Below, in pieces: positions 29,277 to 35,562 of a stretch of DNA of 35,562 bases. The stretch spans positions 1 through 35,562 of the forward strand of contig JBFLWK010000018.1 of assembly GCA_040757695.1 (NCBI GenBank). The letters run 5' to 3'. Position 1 is the stretch's first letter; each line of letters starts with the position of its first letter. The position numbers and the translations under genes are program-made. Source of the stretch: Elusimicrobiota bacterium (GTDB taxonomy: Bacteria; Elusimicrobiota; UBA8919). The notes beneath the pieces were generated by a model, which saw only the letters and a program-made list of their open reading frames with translations, searched no databases and had not been told where the DNA came from.

Positions 29277-30272
29277 ATGAGACAAAGAGTTTTATCAGGT
29301 ATGAGGCCGTCAGGCAAACTGCATCTTGGTCATCTGCACGGCGCACTTTCAAACTGGGTTCAACTCCAGAAGAGTTATGCGTGTTTTTATTTCGTCGCTG
29401 ACTGGCATGCCCTGACAACTGAATATGAGGATACAGCCAGGATAATCGCTGATACATATGATATGGTTGTGGATTGGCTTTCTGTCGGGCTTGATGCAGA
29501 AAAATCTACAATTTTCGTGCAATCCCAAATTCTGGAACATGCAGAACTGCATCTGCTGCTGTCAATGATTATTCCACTGCCATGGCTTGAAAGATGTCCA
29601 ACATATAAAGAACAATTGAAAGAAATAAAAACACGCGATCTGCGAACATATGGTTTCCTGGGCTATCCTGTTTTACAGTCAGCAGACATACTTATATACA
29701 AAGCAGATAAAGTACCAGTTGGTGAAGACCAACTACCCCATTTAGAATTAACAAGAGAAATTGCAAGAAGATTTAATTCATTCTATGGCAAGGTTGGTAA
29801 AATTTTAACTGAGCCGCAGGCGATTCTTACAAAAACACCAAAAGTACCAGGAACAGATGGCCGAAAAATGTCAAAATCATACAATAACTGTATCTACCTG
29901 TCAGACGAACCTGAAACAATTTCTAAAAAGGTGGCTTCGTATATAACCGACCCGGCAAGAATTCATCCGACGGACAAAGGCCATCCTGATATATGTCCTG
30001 TTTTTGCATTACAGGTAATCTATTCAAAAAATTATAAAGAGTTGGAACTGCTCTGCCAAAATGGACAAATCGGCTGTGTAAAATGTAAGCAAATGCTTAC
30101 ATCAGAAATAATAGAATCGCTTAAGCCGATACAAAAAAAACAGAAAGAACTCAAACAAAACTCTGACCAAATCAAGCAAATACTTAAAGATGGCTGTAAG
30201 AAAGCAAGATATATTGCCGAAAGAACAATGTCTGAAATAAGAAAATCTGTAAGAATATGGAATATGGAGTAA
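29277..30272 (+). CDS. trpS: Tryptophanyl-tRNA synthetase
   Basis: A class-I aminoacyl-tRNA synthetase of 331 residues that charges tRNA-Trp. The HIGH-type motif is HLGH (about 16-19) after SGMRPSGKL. The KMSKS motif lies in GRKMSKSYNN (about 197). SADILIYKADKVPVGEDQ is the usual TrpS block. AAGGA precedes ATG 29277. It overlaps scpA by 16 bases. Confidence 0.95.
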   Translation: MRQRVLSGMRPSGKLHLGHLHGALSNWVQLQKSYACFYFVADWHALTTEYEDTARIIADTYDMVVDWLSVGLDAEKSTIFVQSQILEHAELHLLLSMIIPLPWLERCPTYKEQLKEIKTRDLRTYGFLGYPVLQSADILIYKADKVPVGEDQLPHLELTREIARRFNSFYGKVGKILTEPQAILTKTPKVPGTDGRKMSKSYNNCIYLSDEPETISKKVASYITDPARIHPTDKGHPDICPVFALQVIYSKNYKELELLCQNGQIGCVKCKQMLTSEIIESLKPIQKKQKELKQNSDQIKQILKDGCKKARYIAERTMSEIRKSVRIWNME

Positions 30273-30994
30273 AGTTAGAAGTTTTTGAAGGTCCGTTGGA
30301 CCTTTTGTTACATCTCATCCAAAAAAACGATTTAGATATTTACGATATTCCTATTTCTAAAATCACATCAGATTATCTCGCATATCTTGAACTGATGAAA
30401 CAATTAAATTTAGAGGTCGCGGGCGAGTTCCTGGTAATGGCTGCAACGCTGATGCGGATAAAATCAAAAATGCTTCTCCCAGTAACTGAAACTGACAAAG
30501 ATGACGAAGAACTTGTTGACCCACGAGATGAACTTGTCAAACGGCTTTTAGAGTATAAAAAGTTCAAAGCGGCATCAACAAAATTGCGAACCAGTTTAGA
30601 CGCACAAAAAGATATTTTCTACCGTAAAGTCAAGCCGGAGTTCACTGAAGACGATTTTGGGCTTGAAGTAACCCTGTTTGATTTATTAGATGCATTCAGG
30701 AATGTACTTGAAAAAGCACAAACGGTCTCAAAAGAAATAATAAAAGAGGAATATACTATAGAAGAAAAAATCAGGGTCATACTTTCATTTTTGGAAGGTA
30801 AACGATTTGTTTCGTTTTATACAATTTTTTCAGAAACTGAGACGCGGCTATCAGTTATAGTAACATTTCTCGCATTGCTGGAGTTGATAAAAATCGGGCA
30901 GGTTTATGTGCGACAGAATCAGATGTTTTCTGAAATACGAATCTATAGAAGAACGCAGATGTCCGCAGATATGAACGCAGATGTCCGCAGATGA
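30257..30994 (+). CDS. scpA: Segregation and condensation protein A
   Basis: A 245-residue kleisin subunit of the SMC-ScpAB condensin. The N-terminus FEGPLDLLLHLIQKNDLDIYDIPI is diagnostic, and AGEFLVMAATLMRIKSKMLLP follows. The C-terminal winged helix (FYTIFSETETRLSVIVTFLALLELIKIGQVYVRQ...FSEIRIYR) is complete. The last 14 residues (about 232-245) are encoded by four 11-nt words, which add a tail beyond the normal end and finish exactly at the stop codon. It overlaps trpS. Confidence 0.95.
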   Translation: MEYGVKLEVFEGPLDLLLHLIQKNDLDIYDIPISKITSDYLAYLELMKQLNLEVAGEFLVMAATLMRIKSKMLLPVTETDKDDEELVDPRDELVKRLLEYKKFKAASTKLRTSLDAQKDIFYRKVKPEFTEDDFGLEVTLFDLLDAFRNVLEKAQTVSKEIIKEEYTIEEKIRVILSFLEGKRFVSFYTIFSETETRLSVIVTFLALLELIKIGQVYVRQNQMFSEIRIYRRTQMSADMNADVRR

Positions 30995-31127
30995 CACAGA
31001 GTGTCACCCTGAACCTTGCCATGAATCAAGTTCAGGATCTACGATTTCAGGGTTTAATGAGATGCTGAAATAAATTCAGCATGACATATCAGCGGTAATC
31101 AGCGTTGTGATTGGCGTAAATCAGCGA
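30951..31127. repeat. 11-mer x4 array, nested hairpins, 10-mer x4 array between scpA and scpB
   Basis: GAACGCAGATG, TCCGCAGATAT, GAACGCAGATG, TCCGCAGATGA (30951-30994), then TGACAC-aga-GTGTCA (30992-31006), CCCTGAA/TTCAGGG (31008-31052) with GAAC(C)TTG/CAAGTTC inside, and ATGCTGAA/TTCAGCAT (31062-31082). Last, about four ATCAGCGNN words (31087-31127). The left words encode the ScpA tail; the right array ends 8 bases before the scpB ATG. Confidence 0.9.
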
Positions 31128-31135
31128 GATGTTAT

Positions 31136-31645
31136 ATGGAACTTAAAAAAATTATAGAAGCACTTTTGTTTGTAGCACAAACTCCACTACAATTAGAAAC
31201 ACTGATACAGATAACAGAAAAAACTGCGAATGAAATAAAACATGCAATTGCCGAATTAAAAACGGAATATGAAACAAACCAATCCGCACTACAAATTATT
31301 GAGATTGCTGAAGGCTGGCAACTAACAACAAGAAAAGAGTTTGCGGGTTTTATAAAAAAATTATACAAGGAAGAAACAACACTTAAACTTTCATCATCGG
31401 CACTGGAGACATTAGCAATTATTGCTTACAAGCAGCCAATAACCCGTGCAGAAATTGAAGCGATTCGTGGTGTAGAGGTAAGTGCGGTATTAAAAACACT
31501 GATAGAAAAAAATCTGGTAAGAACCTGCGGTAGAAAAGATACTGTTGGGACACCATTCCTATATGGAACAACCCAACAGTTTCTTATATATTTTGGGCTG
31601 AAATCAACCGACGAACTTCCGTCGCTGGAAGAGATAAATGAGTAA
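31136..31645 (+). CDS. scpB: Segregation and condensation protein B
   Basis: A 169-residue double winged-helix protein that binds ScpA in the SMC complex. The blocks IIEALLFVAQTPL and LSSSALETLAIIAYKQPITRAEIEAIRGV are diagnostic, and GTPFLYGTT ends the second domain. It lies 141 bases after scpA because of the repeat block, where the two genes usually touch. No clear ribosome binding site precedes the ATG. Confidence 0.95.
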   Translation: MELKKIIEALLFVAQTPLQLETLIQITEKTANEIKHAIAELKTEYETNQSALQIIEIAEGWQLTTRKEFAGFIKKLYKEETTLKLSSSALETLAIIAYKQPITRAEIEAIRGVEVSAVLKTLIEKNLVRTCGRKDTVGTPFLYGTTQQFLIYFGLKSTDELPSLEEINE

Positions 31646-31658
31646 TAGGGAACTGAGT

Positions 31659-32132
31659 ATGAAAGAGAAAATATATTTGGATGCAAGTGTACCGAGTGCA
31701 TATTTTGATAGTCGGGAAAAGAAGCGTCAAAGGATAACTCAGAAATGGTGGAAAGAAATATTATTTAAGAGATATGATGTATATATTTCAAAAATAGTTG
31801 AAAGAGAATTAGAAGACACGAAGGACGAGACAAAACGTACCGGACTATTGAATTTGGTAAAAGGGATAAAAAGTTTTGAGGTAACTCTTGAAGGAGAAAA
31901 GTTAGCGAGAATATATATAGAAAATGACATAATCCCGGAATTATACTATGAAGACGCTGTCCATTTAGCAATAGCAACCATAAATGATATAAGGGTTCTG
32001 GTAAGTTGGAATTTTATGCATCTGGTAAATCACGAGACAAGAAGAAAAGTAAAGGCAGTAAATTTGTTACATGGTTATCGTGAGATAGAAATAGAAAGTC
32101 CATTGGAATTAGGGGGAGGTGAGTATGAGTAA
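31659..32132 (+). CDS. PIN-domain protein (VapC-like toxin candidate)
   Basis: A 157-residue PIN-fold protein. The start YLDASVPSAYFDS holds the first Asp, and YYEDAVHLAIATINDIRVLVSWNF holds the later acidic residues and the usual ending (TRRKVKAVNLLHGYREIEIESP). PIN proteins are metal-dependent ribonucleases, often the toxin of a pair. ATG 31659 with AGGGA upstream is preferred to ATG 31638, which overlaps the scpB stop. The gene is more A/G-rich than its neighbours, which hints at acquisition. The small partner gene overlaps its end. Confidence 0.83.
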   Translation: MKEKIYLDASVPSAYFDSREKKRQRITQKWWKEILFKRYDVYISKIVERELEDTKDETKRTGLLNLVKGIKSFEVTLEGEKLARIYIENDIIPELYYEDAVHLAIATINDIRVLVSWNFMHLVNHETRRKVKAVNLLHGYREIEIESPLELGGGEYE

Positions 32133-32301
32133 GATATTAGAGAAGCCGAAGGCGAACCCGAAGGAAGAATTTAAGAATGACCCGATGATGAGGGAATTAC
32201 ATGAGGGAATGATAAAAAGATATGAGGTCTTAAAGAATATGTCAGAAAAAGAAAGAATAGATTACATAAACAAAAAAGCAAGAGAATTTAGAAATCAGTA
32301 G
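32125..32301 (+). CDS. Small partner of the PIN protein (antitoxin candidate)
   Basis: A 58-residue, highly charged helical protein (MMRELHEGMIKRYEVLKNMSEKERIDYINKKA). GGGAGG precedes ATG 32125 and the start overlaps the PIN gene by 8 bases. The gene order is toxin then partner, the reverse of the usual VapBC order. No known antitoxin DNA-binding fold was recognised, so the role rests on position alone. Confidence 0.6.
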   Translation: MSKILEKPKANPKEEFKNDPMMRELHEGMIKRYEVLKNMSEKERIDYINKKAREFRNQ

Positions 32302-32322
32302 ACGAAAAAGGAGACAACATTA

Positions 32323-34317
32323 ATGAACTACTCAAAAGACAAAATCAGGAATGTAGCAATCGTAGGTAGTGCAGGTAGTGGAAAGACATCACTGATTGAA
32401 GCGATTTTATTTAATGCAAAGATAACAAATCGGCTTGGACGAGTTGAAGAAGGCAATACAGTAAGCGATTATAATCCTGACGAGCTTTCGCGTACTTCTT
32501 CAATCTATACATCTTTAATTTCGTTTGATACCGCCGGTAATACAAAAATAAATATTCTTGATACACCTGGCTATTCCGATTTTATCGGTGAAACGATTCC
32601 AGCATTCGCAGTAGCCGATACAGTAATTTTTGTACTGGATGCTTCTTCATCATTGCTGATTGATGCAACATTTGAAAATCTATGGGAAATTTGTTCTCAG
32701 CCTAAAATAATTTTTATCAATAAACTGGACAAAGAAAATGTTGATTTCTCAAAAGTTGTAGCACAACTTAAAGAGTTTAGTAATATTACAGCGCTTACTT
32801 TTATCCCGAATGATACAGGACCAAATTTTTCCAAAGTTGATTCAGCAATAGAAAACCCTGCCAGCCAGCTGCGTGAACAGTTTATAGAAGCAGTTGCATC
32901 AACTGACGATACATTGATAGAGAAATATCTTGAAGGTAAAGAAATCACGCAGGCTGAACTTGTAAATACATTTAAGACCGCGATACTCAAAAAAGCAGTG
33001 ATTCCTGTTTTATGCGGGAGTGCGACAAAAAATATCGGCTGTGCTCAATTGACAGATTTTATAGTTAACTTTTTACCTGCCCCAGTTTCTGCTACAACAC
33101 TACCTGATTCTGACAAAGTTCTATTACAGGTTTTCAAAAGTGCGATTGAGCCGCAAACAGGAACACTATCGTTTCTAAAAATTTATTCTGGCAAAATTAC
33201 ACAAGGTCAGGATATAAAAAATACTACCCGACGAACAACTGAGCGATTAGGCACACTTTGTACCATGCTTGGTAAGAAACGGACTGAAATTACAGAAGCA
33301 GCCGCAGGTGATATTATTGTTGCAGTTAAATTAAAAGAAACACAAACTAACGATATACTTGGTGATGAATCGCTTGCGGATAAAATCAAGCCACTACTTT
33401 TTCCGGAACCTAATATCAGCATGGCTGTTTTCCCAAAATCTAAAGGTGAAGAAGAAAAAGTCGCCAATGCGCTCCAATCAATGACCCGCGAAGACCCGAC
33501 ATTAAAAACTTTTTATAATGTAGAAACAAAAGAATTGATACTTTCCGGGCTGGGTGCGTTACATATAGAGATTGCTGTTAATCGTGTAAAAGGCAGATAT
33601 GGGATTGATGTAGATTTAAAACCACCAAAAGTCGCATATAGAGAAACCGTCAAAGGCAAAGCAGAAGTCCAGGGAAAATATAAACGCCAGACAGGTGGTC
33701 GCGGGCAATATGGCGATTGCTGGCTTAAGATAGAGCCGCTTGAACGCGGGAAGGGGTTTGAATTTATTAACGCAATTCGTGAAGGCAGAATCCCCAGAAA
33801 CTATATACCTGCTGTTGAAAAAGGAGTTAAAGAAGCGATGGAACAAGGTGTAATCTCCGGGTATCCTGTGACTGATATCAGCGTAACACTCTATGATGGT
33901 AGTTATCACGAGGTTGATTCATCTGATATGGCGTTTAAAATTGCAGGTAGTATGGCATTAAAAAAAGGTGTAACCGAATCCAAACCGTGCATCCTGGAGC
34001 CAATTGCAGAACTGGAAGTTATAATCCCAGACGAGTATATGGGTGCGGTGATGGGTGACCTGAATGCCAGACGAGGCAGAATAATGGGTATGGAACAACT
34101 TGGTGGTAGGGTGGGTAGGGCGGTGGGCGGCAAAAAACAGAAAGTTATCGCTACCACACCATTATCTGAAGTATTAAGTTATGCAACTGATCTGCGGTCT
34201 ATTACCAAAGGTGCTGGTAGTTTCAAAATGAAATTTTCACATTATGAAGAAGCACCACCATTCGTCGCCCAGCCGCTGATTGATACCTATCATAAACAGC
34301 AACAAGAGGGAAGATAG
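32323..34317 (+). CDS. EF-G-like translational GTPase (EF-G paralogue)
   Basis: A 664-residue protein with EF-G domain order. P-loop GSAGSGKTS (about 15-23), G3 DTPGYSDF, G4 NKLD and a late SATKN are present. Later domains are well preserved (PKVAYRETVKGKAEVQGKYKRQTGGRGQYGDCWL). The P-loop lacks the AHIDAGKTT form of canonical EF-G, placing it in the EF-G-like/FusA2-type group whose role is not settled. GGAG precedes the ATG. The main fusA is not in this window. Confidence 0.85.
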   Translation: MNYSKDKIRNVAIVGSAGSGKTSLIEAILFNAKITNRLGRVEEGNTVSDYNPDELSRTSSIYTSLISFDTAGNTKINILDTPGYSDFIGETIPAFAVADTVIFVLDASSSLLIDATFENLWEICSQPKIIFINKLDKENVDFSKVVAQLKEFSNITALTFIPNDTGPNFSKVDSAIENPASQLREQFIEAVASTDDTLIEKYLEGKEITQAELVNTFKTAILKKAVIPVLCGSATKNIGCAQLTDFIVNFLPAPVSATTLPDSDKVLLQVFKSAIEPQTGTLSFLKIYSGKITQGQDIKNTTRRTTERLGTLCTMLGKKRTEITEAAAGDIIVAVKLKETQTNDILGDESLADKIKPLLFPEPNISMAVFPKSKGEEEKVANALQSMTREDPTLKTFYNVETKELILSGLGALHIEIAVNRVKGRYGIDVDLKPPKVAYRETVKGKAEVQGKYKRQTGGRGQYGDCWLKIEPLERGKGFEFINAIREGRIPRNYIPAVEKGVKEAMEQGVISGYPVTDISVTLYDGSYHEVDSSDMAFKIAGSMALKKGVTESKPCILEPIAELEVIIPDEYMGAVMGDLNARRGRIMGMEQLGGRVGRAVGGKKQKVIATTPLSEVLSYATDLRSITKGAGSFKMKFSHYEEAPPFVAQPLIDTYHKQQQEGR

Positions 34318-34322
34318 TACAG

Positions 34323-34346
34323 CAATTAAAAATTCATTTTTAATTG
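34323..34346. repeat. Perfect hairpin CAATTAAAAAT-tc-ATTTTTAATTG
   Basis: 11-bp arms between the EF-G-like gene and galT, 5 bases after the stop. All A/T except the ends, with no T-tract beyond it, so not a good terminator. TATAGGAG, with the galT ribosome site, follows. Confidence 0.8.
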
Positions 34347-34366
34347 ATTTTATATAGGAGAACAAA

Positions 34367-35377
34367 ATGCCTGAACTAAGACGAGACCCTGTTATTGGAA
34401 GATGGGTAATTATCACTACAGAACGCGGAAAAATTCAACCAGATTTTGAGAAGGGTGAGGGAGCAGCTGAAAATTTAGAAAACTATAATAGTGGCTGCCC
34501 GTTCTGTCCTGGTAACGAAACCAAAACACCATCAGAGATTTTATCATTCCGCGAGCCCGGCACAAAAAAAGATGAAAAAGGCTGGTGGGTGCGAGTTGTT
34601 CCTAATAAATACCCTGCACTGCGAATTGAAGGAAATCTAAACCGCCATGGTGAAGGTATGTTTGATTTTATGGACGGACTCGGCGCACATGAGGTGGTTA
34701 TTGAAACCGCAAAACATAATGCTGCATTCGCCGAGTTAGCAAATAAAGATGTAGAAGAGATTATATGGGCATGGCGTGATAGAATGCTGGATTTAAAAAA
34801 AGATATCCGGTTTGAATATATTTTAGTATTCAAAAATCACGGTTCAGCAGCAGGCGCCTCGCTTGTCCATCCACATTCTCAAATTATCGCAATGCCAACA
34901 GTGCCAGTTCGGGTAAAACAGGAGTTAGAAGGCGGTAGAAATTATTACGAGTATAAAGAACGATGCGTATATTGCGATATTATCCACGAAGAAGTTGAAT
35001 CAAATATTCGGCTTGTCTCAGAAAACGAGGATTTTATCTGTATTGCACCGTTTGCATCAAGGTTCCCATTTGAGACATGGATACTTCCGAAAGTACATTC
35101 CGCCGTTTTTGAGGATTTACAAAAACATGAGGTTGTTAATCTTGCGGTGATTTTAAGAGATATCAATGGTAGAATGAACAGAGCACTTGAAAACCCACCG
35201 TATAATTTTATTATTCATAATTCACCCTGCCGAACTGGAAAACTGTTACACTATCACTGGCATATTGAAATGATGCCAAGATTAACAAGAGTCGCAGGAT
35301 TTGAATGGGGAACTGGTTTTTATATAAATCCGACACCACCGGAAGAAGCAGCAAAATTTTTAAGAGAAGCCCAGTAA
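34367..35377 (+). CDS. galT: Galactose-1-phosphate uridylyltransferase family
   Basis: A 336-residue HIT-superfamily nucleotidyltransferase. The zinc pair CPFC (44, 47) and the catalytic HPHSQ (H168, H170, Q172) are present. CVYC follows, and the second-domain ending is HYHWHIEMMPRLTRVAGFEWGTGFYIN. Galactose-1-phosphate and UDP-glucose exchange is the usual reaction. Related enzymes use ADP-glucose, and the alpha-glucan gene next door makes that alternative worth noting. AGGAG precedes the ATG. Confidence 0.9.
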   Translation: MPELRRDPVIGRWVIITTERGKIQPDFEKGEGAAENLENYNSGCPFCPGNETKTPSEILSFREPGTKKDEKGWWVRVVPNKYPALRIEGNLNRHGEGMFDFMDGLGAHEVVIETAKHNAAFAELANKDVEEIIWAWRDRMLDLKKDIRFEYILVFKNHGSAAGASLVHPHSQIIAMPTVPVRVKQELEGGRNYYEYKERCVYCDIIHEEVESNIRLVSENEDFICIAPFASRFPFETWILPKVHSAVFEDLQKHEVVNLAVILRDINGRMNRALENPPYNFIIHNSPCRTGKLLHYHWHIEMMPRLTRVAGFEWGTGFYINPTPPEEAAKFLREAQ

Positions 35378-35378
35378 C

Positions 35379-35466
35379 CACACCCGAATAACTGCACCGA
35401 ATAAAAACACCGAATACAACCGAATATTTGGTTACATTCGGTTAATATTCGGTTTACATTCGTGTT
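35379..35466. repeat. Inverted CCGAATA/TATTCGG array before the GlgE-like gene
   Basis: Left words ACCCGAATA, ACCGAATA, ACCGAATA, ACCGAATA (four). Right words ACATTCGG, ATATTCGG, ACATTCG (three). AACCGAATATT pairs with AATATTCGGTT. It fills the whole gap between galT and the next start. Confidence 0.9.
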
Positions 35467-35470
35467 TAAG

Positions 35471-35562
35471 ATGAAAATTAAAAATGTTTATCCGGAATTA
35501 GAAGGTGGTAGGTATTTTGTGAAAACAGAAACTGATAGAGAGTTTGTTGTTTGGTGTGAACT
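35471..35562 (+). CDS. GlgE-type maltosyltransferase/DUF3416, first 30 codons (cut by window end)
   Basis: The frame starts at ATG 35471 and runs off the window. The residues KNVYPELEGGRYFVKTETDREF match the N-terminal DUF3416 domain of alpha-1,4-glucan:maltose-1-phosphate maltosyltransferase (usual pattern V.PE.DGGR.PVKR..GE.V.V.A). GlgE extends glycogen-like glucans from maltose-1-phosphate. The call rests on about 25 residues. The ribosome site, if any, lies in the repeat upstream. Confidence 0.68.
   Translation, partial: MKIKNVYPELEGGRYFVKTETDREFVVWCE

Noticed and set aside
368-35166. Open frames on the - strand
   Set aside because: All lie opposite well-supported + strand genes and show no recognisable domain or start signals.
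1-35562. tRNA or rRNA genes
   Set aside because: No cloverleaf with a TTCRANY-type arm and no rRNA-like conserved stretch was recognised on either strand; a tRNAscan/Infernal run was not possible.

Overview
This is an AT-rich bacterial chromosome segment from what looks like an uncultivated Gram-negative (diderm) lineage. About 30 genes lie on the + strand and none was accepted on the - strand; many overlap by ATGA or a few bases. Diderm signs are a candidate outer-membrane beta-barrel protein ending in Phe, a tandem pair of PilT retraction ATPases and exported proteins with signal peptides. The gene content (MoxR/DUF58/VWA operon, DUF2723 proteins with TPRs, DUF2851, GalT next to a GlgE-like gene) and the many short repeats recall Elusimicrobiota/Omnitrophota/FCB-type candidate phyla. 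The phylum is a guess.

Layout. 1-571: a WG-repeat protein whose start lies inside a repeat. 595-7570: a Bat/aerotolerance-type operon (MoxR ATPase, DUF58, BatA-like VWA protein, DUF4159 protein, second VWA membrane protein). 7567-15581: a block of four GT-C-like membrane proteins (three DUF2723 paralogues, one PMT/ArnT-like). 15568-18789: a DUF4175-like membrane protein that belongs to the Bat cluster, so the glycosyltransferase block sits inside that operon. After a terminator come a CpXC protein, a cyclophilin, a DUF2851 protein, two PilT ATPases, a cNMP/GAF regulator, a small export-family membrane protein, a short CCA-adding enzyme and a frameshifted threonine synthase. From 27.4 kb: a barrel protein with its own promoter and terminator, a toxin-like remnant with a DUF2283 gene, a site-2 protease, trpS, scpA, scpB, a PIN/partner gene pair, an EF-G-like GTPase, galT and the first codons of a GlgE-type enzyme.

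The most unusual thing is a family of short repeat cassettes that crosses gene boundaries. Each is about four tandem copies of a 7-, 8- or 10-11-nt word. Often a purine-rich array is followed within about 10-15 bases by a roughly reverse-complementary pyrimidine-rich array. The word differs from site to site but the format does not. They lie between genes, and also in frame inside genes: in loops of all three DUF2723 proteins and the PMT-like protein, as the signal peptide of the DUF4159 protein and the cyclophilin, as the C-terminal tail of ScpA, and in a loop of the CCA enzyme. Read in frame, the purine arm gives charged residues and the pyrimidine arm hydrophobic ones, which fits a cytoplasm-to-membrane boundary. 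A second class consists of nested perfect hairpins between genes. An 8-bp duplication of the same general kind breaks threonine synthase. I know no named element that matches the tetrameric inverted-array format.
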